DNA of 64,000 nucleotides from Didymodactylos carnosus (lineage: Eukaryota > Rotifera > Eurotatoria > Philodinida > Philodinidae). Shown here piece by piece: positions 50,063-61,802 of the stretch; positions within the stretch are counted from its first letter, which is position 1, and each line of letters opens with the position of its first letter. The position numbers and the translations under genes were made by a program. The stretch is from assembly GCA_905250885.1 (NCBI GenBank), contig CAJNOQ010000083.1, positions 1-64,000 of the forward strand, given 5' to 3'. The notes beneath the pieces were generated by a model. That model was not told the origin of the DNA. It did no database searches and saw only the letters and a list, made by a program, of their open reading frames with translations.

Positions 50063-52333
50063 ATGAAGACGCACAATTTTCTTATTTTCCTTTTTTTCTT
50101 TAGCTTAGAACAAGTCTCTAATGGTCGACGTCAAAATGAACTATTGTTGAATCGTCATTTTACTCCATCATTCCTAGATGTGAAAACGAACAAGATCAAT
50201 ATGAGGAAGAATGCAATGGTGTTTAAACAACAATATTCAGAATCATCATCATCATCATCAACAACAACAATTACTTCTTATTAAACTTCTATTATTTTAT
50301 TTTCGTTTCACATTTTCGCTACAGGAACAAAAATCATCAATCATGTATTATGATGAAACAAAATCTTCTTATTCGATCTGTTCACCGGAACTATTTTATA
50401 ATGGTACGGATGTACGAACAAAAAATGACTATGTTCAACCGTGTCCTGTTGCTGAACCATGTCGATGTTTATGTGAAGTAGATACAAAACGTTTATGGAT
50501 TGATTGTTTCTATAAAAAATTAAAATCTTTACCCATACCAACAAATTGGAATCATTTGACTGATACTACTATAGTCACTAATCGAACTAATAATGGAACA
50601 ACACAATTTATTTCATCTCGTCCAATTCTATGGTGGAATATTGATTTATCATTTAATCTATTTTCAGTTATTGATACAAAGTTCTGGTCAAGTATTTATA
50701 TCAAACATTTTGTTCTTTCTCGTTCACTCTCATTCGACATCATTCGTCATTTAAATATGACCCATCGGAATCTAATTGATTTGTGGCCAAATAATCAGAT
50801 TTTTAATCTGACAGACGATGAATATAGAGACATTAATGGCGATAATGACGATGATGATGATGAAAAGGATGGTGATGATATTGAAAATGATCAACATTAT
50901 TATCCGTCGAGATTGAAACGCTTTCTAACAATCACAGAACATAATAAAATGTTACAACTTTTAAATAATTTAAATGAACAATTAAATTTAAATTCGAAAC
51001 GAGTTGAAAAATTTGAAATGAAATTATTAGATTATAATATCACAAGTTTATATTTAGATCATAATAATTTAACAGAAGTAAGTTGACTCAAATATTGAAA
51101 GATAGTTTTCATTAGAAAGAAAAATAGTTGAGTTTATATGAAAAATAGAATAACAATTAATTTTGTTTATTTTAGATTCCAATTGATTCATTAGAAAATG
51201 CCACTCGTATCCAAGAAATTTATTTATCATACAATAACATTAAAAAAATTCCATCGTATGCATTCGGTTTTTCTCATCGTTTAACACGTATTGATTTAAG
51301 TCATAATTTAATATCGAACATATCTCTGGATGCATTTCAACGTCATCCAGACGCATTTGGTGGACCATTTCTAATTGATTATTTAGATTTGTCCTATAAT
51401 AATTTAACCATATTAGATGAACCATTGTTCTCCTATTTAGTTAATTTAAGAATATTTAAATTACAACATAATAATATCATAATTCTTACACCGAAAGCAT
51501 GGACCGGACTCTATCGTTTAAAATATTTAGATTTATCACATAATCAATTAGATAATCTAACAACAATATTTTATAGTTCCTATCTCAACGAATTAAGACA
51601 ATTGAAATTAACATCAAATAATATAACAACATTTGTTGGATGTGAATTTTTAACATTAAAAGCGTTAACAAAATTAAATTTAAGTAAGTTTTAATATGAG
51701 AAAACTGGCTCACAGTGTTATTATTTTTTCCTTTTCTCTTATTTAGATGGCAACAATTTGTCCGACATTAACTTATGTACATTTTATGGTCTAAATCAAA
51801 ATTCTAATCTAAATCGTTATTCTCAATCATCATCGTTACATTTACAATTGAAATCAAATCAATTTAAAACATTTAATCCTTGTATATTCAATAATTTTTC
51901 TCGATCAACAATTGAAATTGATAATAATCCATTAGTATGCAATTGTACATTTAATTATTTATTGAATGAGAGAAAATCTATCATTTATACAGGTACACAA
52001 TGTCGTGGTGGATATCAATATGGTCAAAATCAACAACAAATGCCAGCCATAAGAAAAAATTCAATCATCGAAAAGAGTTCATTGAGTTCTAAAAAATCCT
52101 TCTTAAATGAATCATATACTAGTCAAGAATCAAAACATGCATGTCGTGAACAATACGCCTATTATAATCAGGAATGTAAAAAGTTAAATTGTTTTCAAAT
52201 ATGTTTACAAAATGAACAATATGTCTTACAAGTATCAACAGTATCAACACCGAGTAGAGCAAACAGTCAATTAAAACAAAATTTTGTAATAATTTACGTT
52301 ATATCCTTTTATTTCTATTTTTATAGGACATAA
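50063..52333 (+). CDS. Secreted or tethered leucine-rich-repeat protein
   Basis: Four exons in continuous phase (50063-50218, 50325-51077, 51176-51683, 51747-52333) encode 667 residues. The N-terminus MKTHNFLIFLFFFSLEQVSNG is a signal peptide. An LRRNT-like cysteine cluster follows (CPVAEPCRCLCEV...WIDC). After a polar region with an acidic DDDDDEKDGDD insert come at least seven leucine-rich repeats, for example ITSLYLDHNNLTE, RIQEIYLSYNNIKKIP, LTRIDLSHNLISNI, IDYLDLSYNNLTIL, LRIFKLQHNNIIIL, LKYLDLSHNQLDNL and LRQLKLTSNNITTF. An LRRCT-like cap (NPLVCNCTFNYLL...CRGG) comes next. The tail ends in a short hydrophobic stretch (FVIIYVISFYFYFY), suggesting a membrane or GPI anchor. Such proteins act in cell adhesion or neural wiring; the partner here is unknown. 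The donor of intron 1 (GTGTTT) is weak. Confidence 0.85.
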
Positions 52334-53347
52334 ATGTTACTTTTCTTCAATGTACTGTATTCATTCAACTGTAGATATAATCTCGCCATATTCATTTGAC
52401 AGTAAAACGTATCAAATCACTTAAACATTCTTGGTTTAAGACCACAGAACATATCACCGTCACTATTTTATGAATTTTTTCATCGACGCTACTCCTACAT
52501 CATGTGACCGTCTGGTTTTTGAAAAAATGAATAAACTCGAAATTGCGTCTGGTTATTGACATGTAAACTTAGTATTTTTCTATCAAAGTCAAGGTCTGCT
52601 AAATAGAAAGACTTCCCAATCATATATTTTACGTAGTATATGCCAACTTTTGCTTTTAATCCAAGGATAGGAGAAAAGTTAGAAATGTATAAAGAATTAT
52701 AAAAAACCAATTTTCCTTTCATAAAGTAAGTATTCTTATAAGTAATTTGTTTTTAAAAGTATGTCACATCATCGATTAGTAGTTTAATTATTTCGCATAA
52801 GAAAACTGTCAGTACATAGAAACGTATTGAAATCTAAAAGGTTGCGATATATTGTCCGGGTACACATTCTACCTAATGCATTAATTTGGCATTAGTGGAT
52901 ATTGAAAGCTACGAAAATTCCATTAAAAATCATTTGACTAAATAACCTAATAATTTAAATTGCAATCTCAAAAACTTTATGTAGTTAGTTCAAAATATAG
53001 TTGTTCAACATATGTCAGAAATTTTTTTATAATCTTCGCTTCGGCTGCGTTGTTTGAAACGGTCAACTTGATTTCAAATTCAAGTTTTCAAACTCTAACT
53101 TTATATTTTCAAATCTTTTCTAAAACAAAACCATCAAAGAAATAAAAATGATATATACAGCTGAATAACAACGATAATAGTAAAAAGAAAGCTATTTTAA
53201 AATAAAAAAGAAAAGCACCGACAACACGTTAACTACTAAATTCTGGGCTACTATTATACAAAAAATAGAGTAAACAAATATTTGAATATACAAAAGAGAA
53301 CAGAAAATATACAGGAAAAACTGTTCTTGTTATAACACCACTGACAT
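52334..53347. other. Convergent 3' regions
   Basis: About 1 kb between two genes that end toward each other; it should hold both 3' untranslated regions. AT-rich, with no other feature seen. Confidence 0.5.
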
Positions 53348-54993
53348 TTAAGCACGTTGTGATTGTGACTGACTTTTTGTTGTTGAAACATCAGCAATAC
53401 TTTCTTCTTTTTCAATCTGCGTTTCATCATCAGCGTCACCATTCATTCTAAAACAGGCAAACACAAGAAATTAACTGAGATAAATGATAAGTGAAAAAAT
53501 CCTGAATTTTCATCAAGAACAAAAACCGAAGTTACTTTAAATCTGTGCTTGCTCTTTTTGATGTTCTTCTTGGTGTAGTTGCTTTTTGAGCGGATTCTGA
53601 TTTTGATTGTTGTTTTTTCGATGAAGTTTTTGATTTTGATTGTTTTTTCGATGAAATGTTTGCTTTTGATTGTTGTTTTTTTGATGAAATTTTTGATTTT
53701 GATTGTTGTTTTTCTGATGAACTTTTTGATTTTCTTGATGAATCATCAGCATCGCCATCATCACTACGAAATGTATCCTGTGTTTTCATTTTTAATAACA
53801 GCGGATGAATATGTGGAAGAACGCCACTTTGAGGTAATGTTACTTTTGATAACATTTTTGCCAATTCTTCCTGAAAAGAAAAATATGCGACATCTGCAGT
53901 TTTTAATAAATGGTACCGCCTGAACTACAAGAAAATCTCAATTCAACTTCATTTTTACGCTACTTTTCTGCTCCGAAAAATCCTCATTATTGGAAAGCAC
54001 TGCTTATTTGTTTTTTCCTATATTTGCTCTTTATTCAGACTATGGCTCGAATAATAATAAAAACTTACATCATTACGAATTGCTAATTGTAAGTGACGAG
54101 GAGTTATTCGTTGTTTTTTATTATCACGTGCTGCATTGCCAGCTAACTCTAAAATTTCGGCCGTCAAATATTCAAGAACAGCAGCCATATAAACAGCACT
54201 ACCTCGACCAATACGGTTTGTGTTTCCTAAACAAACGTGGGTAGTCCATATGTTAACAAGATCATAAACTAATGTGCTTTGACAAAAGACAGTCTCATAA
54301 TGAGATTTTTTTTATCAAACAAAAAATGTACTTATAACTGTGCAGTTTCTCCCAAAAAGCGAATGCTTTATAATAAGTTTAACATTACTAATCGAAATCT
54401 TTTCAGATCTGGTTCATCCCTTACCAAAATACTCCCTCCTACAAGATTTCGGCCGATGTCTCCTCCAGGAAAAGATATTTAGCTGCCTGAGAATTTCTTG
54501 GCTACACCACTGGTATAAATACACATGCATCTTTTATAACTCGTACAAATAGTCTCAAAAAACTTAGCCGACTACTTCCACGAGATTGTATTCGTTAAAG
54601 AGAATTCTAGAGGATCTAGCTTGGAAAAACAAACTCTTGAAGAAAGTTATCTCTATCAAGGTCTCAGCTATCGGAAAATAAGTTAAAGGAATCGTGTTAG
54701 AGCCATAGAGCATCGCAAAACATTTCACTTCATAGTTAGAACGTAGGTTCGAAGAGACAAAGACTGCTCTCTGAAGTTTGGATTTTATACAAAAAGCAGA
54801 CAACTACAACTCTCCTATACTTACCCTTGCGTAATAGACGGTGAATACGACCAACAGGAAACTGAAGACCAGCTAGTTTTGAATGCGAGACTGCTTTTGT
54901 TCGAGGTCCACGTATTGGCTTTGGTTCTGAAATATCTTCATTACCATTAGCAGTAACACTCGCTTTTGATGATGTTGATTTTCTGGCTGACAT
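53348..54993 (-). CDS. H2A: Histone H2A variant with long C-terminal tail (bdelloid type)
   Basis: Four exons on the minus strand in continuous phase (54825-54993, 54069-54226, 53536-53870, 53348-53447) encode 253 residues, about twice a normal H2A. The core is clear: [20 protein letters not shown], then [40 protein letters not shown] and [17 protein letters not shown]. The acidic-patch region [10 protein letters not shown] is intact. The N-terminal tail is long and Ser/Thr-rich. After HPLLLKMK the C-terminus extends about 120 residues: an acidic [10 protein letters not shown] stretch, then repeated units of the type KSK-SSKKQQS, then an acidic piece and the end SQSQSQRA. No H2A.X-type SQE[FY] end is seen. 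Tail-extended H2A variants are a documented bdelloid feature. Intron 1 (about 600 bp) is long for this gene. Spliced histone genes are usually replication-independent and polyadenylated. Confidence 0.93.
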
Positions 54994-55099
54994 TTGTTTA
55001 ATAATAAAATACAGAATAACACCTATTAATTTCAATCGCACCAACGAAGAGGGTAAAATAAAACGTTTTTTAAAGTTCTTGACAGCTAAAATATACGTC

Positions 55100-55750
55100 A
55101 CACACTGTATTTATAGCGCACAACCTAACCAACGAAGAAGTTCGCAGTCAGCCCATAGAAGTACAGCCTTCTTTATGAAGTGTTTACGCAGTACTTGATT
55201 ATGTAAAAAATTCTTACGTTTTAATACGGTTTTAAGAAAAATTTATGGAAAACTTAATAGTAGAATCGCAAAAATGACAAAGTGCATAGATATATTATGA
55301 TGTTACGGGAAAGAACTAGTAAATTACTATCACTTAATCCTGATCCAGACAAGTTAAATGTGAGCGCTACAATAAACGCGATGAGCGATGCTCGTTTTTA
55401 TGTTAATTGTAGACCTTCGACCCGAACTTAGCGCCTAGCAGAAATTCGATTGTGATACTGTGATCTGAAGAGTACTGTTTTGTTTCAGGTGTATTCTCTA
55501 TTTAAAAACAATCTTAAGTAGTGTCATATGAGTGCATTACAATTTTACTTTTTTCTGGTTTTAGTCAGGCCTTTTCTTTCATCAAATCATACAAGGGTGC
55601 TGTCACACGGGTTCACCCTAATTTACATCGGCTTTCAGCCAGCAATTTCTTACCATGCTAGTTTTTTAGAGCTCGTCGAGTTGTATAAGAATTCATTTTT
55701 TACGCTTTAACTGGAAACGTTTTATTTTAACGAAAGACGTGACAAAAATT
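55100..55750. other. Upstream region of the H2A gene
   Basis: About 0.65 kb with no recognisable gene; it probably holds the H2A promoter. The short frame at 55528-55710 is hydrophobic by composition but shows no domain. Confidence 0.4.
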
Positions 55751-55752
55751 TT

Positions 55753-56455
55753 GATGTAAAATGGTCAAAAAAGAATGAAATATCAACTTACTTATCACGA
55801 AAATGTAGCTCATTCCCAGGACAAAGCTGAACTCTGAAGCTCTTTGTCTTTTTGAATTATTAGGCTCACAGAGTGCTGATACCGACCAAAATTCGCGACT
55901 TTGAGCTCGATTTTCTCGAAAACTACACGTCAGATCTTCGTCAAATTTTGTTCGTGAAGACAATACACTTAGTGTTACTTATGATACAAATTTTAGAAAG
56001 CTTATTTGAAAACTTCTTGATATCTCAAAAATCAGCTTTCTAGGAGATCTCCAGAAACGTAACTTTTCGAAACTCTTTTTCAACACTTTTGTAAGATACA
56101 ACAGCCAATTCTTTTTTGAATCAGACGTCTTCGAGCGTCTCATCACCTATGGTTGTCGCAAAATTGCAGTTTTATTAATGTAGGACGATTTAGAAGCATC
56201 TTGCAGTATCTCGGTCCTGTAATGTCAATTACTTTGGCGAAAATCGCCCAATAAAACTCGAAGACGTCTGATTCGCTGTATCTTATAAATGTGTTGAAAA
56301 ACAGTTTCGAAAAGTTGGGTTTCTCGAGAGCTAATCTAATATCCTAATAACTCAAAAAGACAAAGAGATTCAGAGCTCAGCTTTGCTCTGAGAATGAGCT
56401 ACATTTTCGTAATAAATAAGTTGATATTTCATCCTTTCTTGACCATTTTACATCC
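55753..56455. mobile_element. Fold-back element, about 700 bp
   Basis: Outer arms match in inverse (GATGTAAAATGGTCAA, GAAATATCAACTTA, CGAAAATGTAGCTCATTC, CTTTGTCTTTTTGA). A second, inner pair matches too (AACTTTTCGAAACT, TCAACAC, GAATCAGACGTCTTCGAG). The arms are diverged, so it is older than the fold-backs at 33.6 kb and 44.8 kb. Non-coding. Confidence 0.7.
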
Positions 56456-56833
56456 ATTATAAAAATGCATGGAAAACCCATTTTGGGGCATATTTATAGA
56501 ATTTTTTGCCGGATCAGCTTATATGTTGAAATCTTGAAAATTTTGCCACACGAACAACTTCTAGAGCTCTATCGAATAGCTACTTCAAATTTTCCGAAAA
56601 CGACGTTGAAATAAAAACGAAGGTTACCTAGGGGATTTTTGCTTAAAGTAGAATATTTGTGATTTTTTCATCACCTTTCGCACGATTTTACAAACAAAAT
56701 ATGGTTTTCTAGATAACTCGAGACGCTCTACAAAATGCCACAGTAAGATCTTGTCGGCTAAAAGTTGTGTATAAAGTGGAAGAACCCATAAACTAACACT
56801 TACAGGTGTTTTTATTCTTTTTTTATGTGAAAT

Positions 56834-57012
56834 CATTTAATGAATTTTACACTTGCCTTGATAAGTGTTCAGCTGTTTTCAGCTGTTTGATTCACGAGAA
56901 GCAATCGGTAAGAAAATAAGAATGAGCAATTCTAATATGTATGATTCATCGATGGATTTTAGTTGATTCATTACAAGAGACATTAAATTTAAACTGGAGA
57001 TGCACTGAAATC
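56834..57012 (+). pseudogene. Partial, diverged copy of vWA gene exons (copy A)
   Basis: This matches 63757-63931 of the vWA gene: CATTTAATGAATTTTACACT, then the exon 1 donor GAAGCAATCGGTAAG, the same short intron, and exon 2 to the bases corresponding to ACTGAGATC. It differs at many sites and has a rearranged stretch (CAGCTGTTTTCAGCTGTTTG) in place of CACCTGTCGGAGGAATG. It lacks the 5' part of exon 1 and ends where the palindromic element 57018-57187 begins. Confidence 0.85.
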
Positions 57013-57017
57013 TAGTG

Positions 57018-57187
57018 GGTTATAGGTTATCGACCACGCTGATTCCGAATATTCATATGAGACGGACTGTTAGACCTTCCTAGAGCGCTTTTCTGGAAAA
57101 CCAGTTTTCCAGAAAAGCGCTCCAGGAAGTCCCAGCGGCCCGTCTCATATGAATATTCGGAATCAGCGTGGTCGATAACGTATAACC
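57018..57187. mobile_element. Near-perfect 170-bp palindromic MITE
   Basis: Two arms of about 85 bases are inverted copies. They begin GGTTATAGGTTATCGACCAC (right end, reversed: GGTTATACGTTATCGACCAC) and run through GCTGATTCCGAATATTCATA and GAGCGCTTTTCTGGAAAAC to a centre near 57102. Only a few mismatches occur, in the GACGG..CTTCCT part. A related end lies at 18-63 of the window. It sits exactly between the two partial vWA exon copies. Confidence 0.9.
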
Positions 57188-57204
57188 AGAAAGGGATTAG
57201 ACAA

Positions 57205-57456
57205 TTGTACAGACATTTAATGAATTTTACACTTGGCTTGATCAGTGTTCACCTGTCGGAGGAATGGATTCACCAGAAGCAATCGGTAAGTAAATAAGAA
57301 TGAGCAATTCTAATATGTATGATTCATCGATGAATTTTAGCTGATGCATTACAAGAGACATTAAATTTAAATTGGAGAAACACTGAGATCGATGTAAGTA
57401 CATTATATACTTTGTGTATGTGAATCTCTAGAGACAGATCAAATTCGGTCTCAAGA
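57205..57456 (+). pseudogene. Exact partial copy of the vWA gene (copy B)
   Basis: These 252 bases are, by eye, identical to 63749-64000, including an exon end, a whole short intron, exon 2 and the following intron start. The match reaches the last base of the window, so the duplicated block is longer than can be seen. The copy starts within exon 1 and lacks the ATG and the DTTSSM metal-binding motif, so it cannot encode the full domain. Identity in the introns implies a very recent duplication or gene conversion. Confidence 0.92.
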
Positions 57457-58739
57457 GATAAACAATTTGTGATCGAAGTCTGTATGCAGCAGTATAGTGA
57501 TATTTGAATGAATCGAATCATTTACTCGTACACTAACATCAATAGTGCCACTGATGAGCAAAAATCTCTTCTCTATCATTTTATTAGTCCATTTCATTTG
57601 ATTAGCTTCGAGCATTTGAGGTAAATTAGGGTAAGCGACTGTCAAATATTCATCGTTTTTCTTATGTGAAACTTGAATTTCTGATTTCTTCAGATTGAGT
57701 GATGTAGATTCACGAAATAAAACCAGATCAGAACGCATGTCTGTAGTTCGACGTAAACAGAAAAGGTAAAAGTCAGAATAGTGTGCTAGCTATCTATAAT
57801 TGTGGAGAATAGCCAGGAATGGTGGTTATGAGACATTTTTCCTAGTGAATTACATTCGTATGGACGTCTGGAAACATTCAAAGGGGAATTTAATACAATA
57901 ATTTCGATACCAACATTTGTTAGTTATTGTTTTTATTCAATTCTTATTAGTTATCATTTTTAATTAATCTTAGATAAATGTGTTATGCTTTTGTTATGTT
58001 GGGCAATCAAATAATTATAATAAATCGTACATTAATATAAAAAATGTGCGGCAGATGTGACAAGAATTATTTATTAACAGGTAAAATACATTGGCAAAAA
58101 GTTATGCACAAGTTATGTCCGTAACAGTAAAAGGCTATAATTTATGAAGAGTTTCAAAAGTACGATGGAGAAAAACTTGATATTAGATTGATTGCTCTTT
58201 ATACTTGATACATGATCCCCCTAGGGAGTTTTTATTTGTTATAAGGCCTGGAAGGCGAAAAATTTTCCCAGACAAAACCCTAAAAAGTCTGGTCTTGCAC
58301 AATCTTTCACATATCATATAGTAATAAGGTCTTCGGTCTTTCAAAAAGTGTAAAAATGGAAAAACAGTTTTAGAACGTCAGAGATCTCATCTAACAGACA
58401 AGTGTTTATACTTCTGATTTTGCGAATGTAATTATGTCAATTGTTCTCAGTTATTAACCAGATTATTTTATTATTTCGTGAGTAAACGAATAAAAATCAA
58501 CAACAAAACAAAATATAGTCCATTATTTCTGTACAAATCTTTCGTTGAAAGGGGTATTTAGATGATAAAAAATGAAAATACAGATTTGTTATCTTGAAAA
58601 AAGTGAAAAAAAAATTAGAGCGACAAAACACACATAGACACACGTTTTAGATATCAAATAAATAAAAAACTAAGATTAAACAAGATGTAAAGTTTTTATA
58701 TTTAATATATGCTTGACCGTTGCGGTTTTGACTTCTGAA
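57457..58739. other. Region between vWA fragment and MEIOB
   Basis: If the vWA duplication continues, part of this stretch would correspond to sequence beyond the window end. A 95-codon open frame on the minus strand (57451-57738) has a fairly protein-like composition, but no domain is recognised. The rest is AT-rich and holds the MEIOB 3' region. Confidence 0.4.
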
Positions 58740-61700
58740 TTAAAAATCTTGTACAAATTGACGTACAATTCGTATAGTTGTTTGTTTTTCATCTTTTGGA
58801 TGTTTTTTCACCTAAAAATAGGGATCAATTCTTACGAGGAATTTTATCTTAACTCAAAAAAAGATAATTGTTTAACTCTCTTCTCTTCAGAAAATATTTT
58901 TAAATGTTTTTCTTATATTCATTTTACGAAGACAAACGTCGAATTCTCTCAGAGCTCGATTTCTGTGAAAGATATATGTTACCTGAATACCAAATTTAAA
59001 ACGTTCAAGTAAATATTTCCATTTTAATACGGTTTTTTCATCATCTGGATATTTCAAAAATTCTTCAACCTAAAAGTGAATGTATTGTTGATTCTACTAT
59101 AATGACTTATAATTGAAAGAACTAACTGTACAATTCATCCATTTTTTCATAACATCATCTGATAAACGAACTTTTTCCATTGTACCCGTATGATCACTAA
59201 TATCCACTTGTAAATCAAATGTTTGTACAATTGTTGTTTCATTCATATCTGATTGACCTAATTGACACGATGGATTCGGACAATATAAATTATTATTATT
59301 TTCATCAACCACTCGACCACGACATATTTTACTAAAAATAAATGACAAAGTTTTACTATAAAAAAAAAATCTTTTTAAATTTACTCTTATTACCATTGCT
59401 TTGATACATAACGATCAAGACCATTATCAATATCAAATTGTGATAATATACAATTAATTAAAAACATTTGATCATACTGATCATTGCGTATATGTTGTTT
59501 CAATTCTTGAATATTAACTTCTTTAGCAGTTAATTCTATAACAAAACAAAAAAGAAAAGAAATTGTGACGTAAAAGAAAAAATTAGTATCAATTAAATGT
59601 ACGAGCAAATGGATCCAAATCAATATTTAAATCTTCAAGTGAAATATGTTGTACGGCTATAAATAATTCTTCAGCTTCATTTAAATCTACTAAACAAAAT
59701 AGATATAGTTTTTTAATTATTAAGATCGAAAAGATCGATAACGTACCTGGATTCATCGTAAATATACTTTTTTTTGTTGCTTCAGCATAATAATATTTTA
59801 GATATGTATTGTATTTAATTCTAACATCAACAGCAAATATAATATGCTCTTTCGCATTCCATCTTTGTGCATACTAATAAGAAACGAAAGAAATACTCAA
59901 TTTTCAATACTAGAATTTGAAAAGAGTTTTACCGAAATCATTTCAACATCCCAAATAATCAAATGGAAACCAGATGTATTTTCATCGAATAATAAAATAT
60001 CCAATTTTTCTTTCAAAGTACCATCACTGAGTGTAACAGTAGACAATTTACCAATCTAGTATACCGAAATTCATAAAATATATCTAATATTCATTAAAAT
60101 TATAAAAATACCTGTTGTATAGCTGCAAGAATATTTAAATCTTGACCTTTTAATAATTCCCCATCGGTCATTATTTGTCCAATGGTATAATAATCATTAT
60201 GATCACGACATGGTTTATGAAAAAACATTTTATATTTTGATATTTGTGGACCATGTAATTTTTGAATCAAACATTTTTCATTACAATATAATTCGAGTTT
60301 ACTAAAATATTAATTAATTATAAACGTTTGTAATGAATATAAAAATATGCATACATTTCTGTCCATGGAACAAATGGTGATGAATCAATTTTTTGTTTTC
60401 GGATTTGTGGATAAACTAATGCAACTAAATTTATAAAATAAATTCTTTCACAATAATGGTAAGTATGTAGAGTGCAGAGATAAATAAGATTCGACTGTCT
60501 TTTTTGTTTTTCTATTATCGATTAAGTATAATCTTCAAACTTTTTAAAACATTTTCAAATAATAAGTTTTTGTATCCTTAAGGAATCCATTCATATTTGT
60601 AACAGGAGAAAAAATCAGCAGGGGTATAAGTTTTTTTCGCAATAAGCTAAAAAAAATTTGAAAGTAAGATAGAAATCTTTTTTGAATTGTCCATATTATT
60701 CTGAAGCAAATTCTTTTTCTAAGCTACCTGGAAAAATGTTCTCTCTAGTTGATATTCATGCAAAAAATATTATTGAATTCCTCTTACAGAATTCTGTGTG
60801 TTTTCTGATATTTTTTAAATTTTCATAAGTTTTAATTGAGTTGATGATCGCAGGTCATATCGCCATCAGTACTTATGTCATTAGTTTATTTATTATACTT
60901 TGTTTATGTAAAACAAAACTGTGAATAACTTCCAGATATAAAAAAACTTACATGACTTTTTGCTGAGATTCCAGCGTGATTTTTACATATCATGATGTAT
61001 TTTCACGACTTTTTCGCATGATATCCACAGAGGAAAGCGGAAATCCAGAGAACAATTGATGGAGATTATGTAAGAACTCCAAACTGTTTCTCACTATGGT
61101 GGGATTTTGTTCGCGAAAGTCGACTACTCACGACCTACTAAAACTTTTAGAAGTCCTCAAAAAGTCTTTAGAAGAAAGGGTAGTGAGTGAAAGAAAAAAT
61201 GAAATTTCAAAACTGGAGTTTATACACCCACGTCTTCACGCGACTGTCTTGAAATCCTTATAGCAACTCGAATACAAAAGAGAGAATGAAAAGAATGCAT
61301 TTACCAACGTCGGCAATAGAAAATGCCGCACTGAGCGCTGCCATATCAGAAGGTGGTAACCAACAAATAGCATTAATAAAATATCTTTCTGAATCACGGA
61401 TAGTAAAATTCATTACGCTTTGTGCACGCTTATTTGGATCTATAGAAAAAAAGTGAAGTTCATTTCTTCAACTATAAGATACCAAAAGAATTATACACTG
61501 ACCTTTATCCAGAATTTTTAATTCCTGTTTAGCAATGACAACACCACAAACAATCTAAAAAGAACAAAAATCTCTAAATAAGAATTCCAACAAAGCAACA
61601 AATCATAGTTCTTCGGTCTCTATCAGTGATTGTTCTTCCAAGTTAGAAACAACGTACTACATCTTTTGCACCTGGGACCAAATATTGAATTGAAATAGCA

Positions 61701-61802
61701 TTTTGAAGCAAAGTGGCTTCGTCCTAAATGAAAATTTGTGTCAATTTTTTCTATTACAGGACAAAAACAGAAAATGTGACGTATAAAACTCACCATGATC
61801 AT
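58740..61802 (-). CDS. MEIOB: MEIOB homologue (meiosis-specific OB-fold protein)
   Basis: Thirteen exons on the minus strand stay in phase: 61794-61802, 61658-61723, 61503-61554, 61305-61439, 60355-60424, 60112-60301, 59933-60055, 59747-59873, 59603-59689, 59394-59535, 59127-59331, 58983-59069, 58740-58811. They encode 454 residues, close to vertebrate MEIOB. Matches to MEIOB run end to end: VMNFTIRDSERYFINAICW (first OB fold), DYYTIGQIMTDGELLKGQDL and NILAAIQ, then LLFDENTSGFHLIIWD. NAKEHIIFAVDVRIKYNTYL follows, with KKSIFTMNP. A CxxC...CPNPSC zinc knuckle sits in the last OB fold, then FDLQVDISDHTGTME and VLKWKYLLERFKFGIQ. In mammals MEIOB binds single-stranded DNA with SPATA22 and RPA and supports meiotic recombination. 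The first exon (ATGATCATG) is short and the least certain part. Confidence 0.93.
60430..61300. other. Long MEIOB intron 4
   Basis: This intron (60425-61304) is about 880 bp, while the other MEIOB introns are about 50-70 bp. It contains no recognisable frame. Its length suggests an old insertion, but I could not find matching ends. Confidence 0.45.

Noticed and set aside
50211-50324. His/Gln-rich extension (HHHHHQQQQ) of LRR exon 2
   Set aside because: It lies in the frame opened by an intron. Removing 50219-50324 joins the signal-peptide exon in phase with the LRR exon.
53537-53764. Frame-shifted lysine/asparagine-rich open frames over the H2A tail
   Set aside because: They are shadows of the repetitive tail exon. 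The frame that continues the histone fold in phase is the real one.
57451-57738. 95-codon minus-strand open frame next to vWA copy B
   Set aside because: The composition is fairly protein-like, but there are no known motifs or splice partners, and it overlaps duplicated DNA in antisense, so it is not called a gene.
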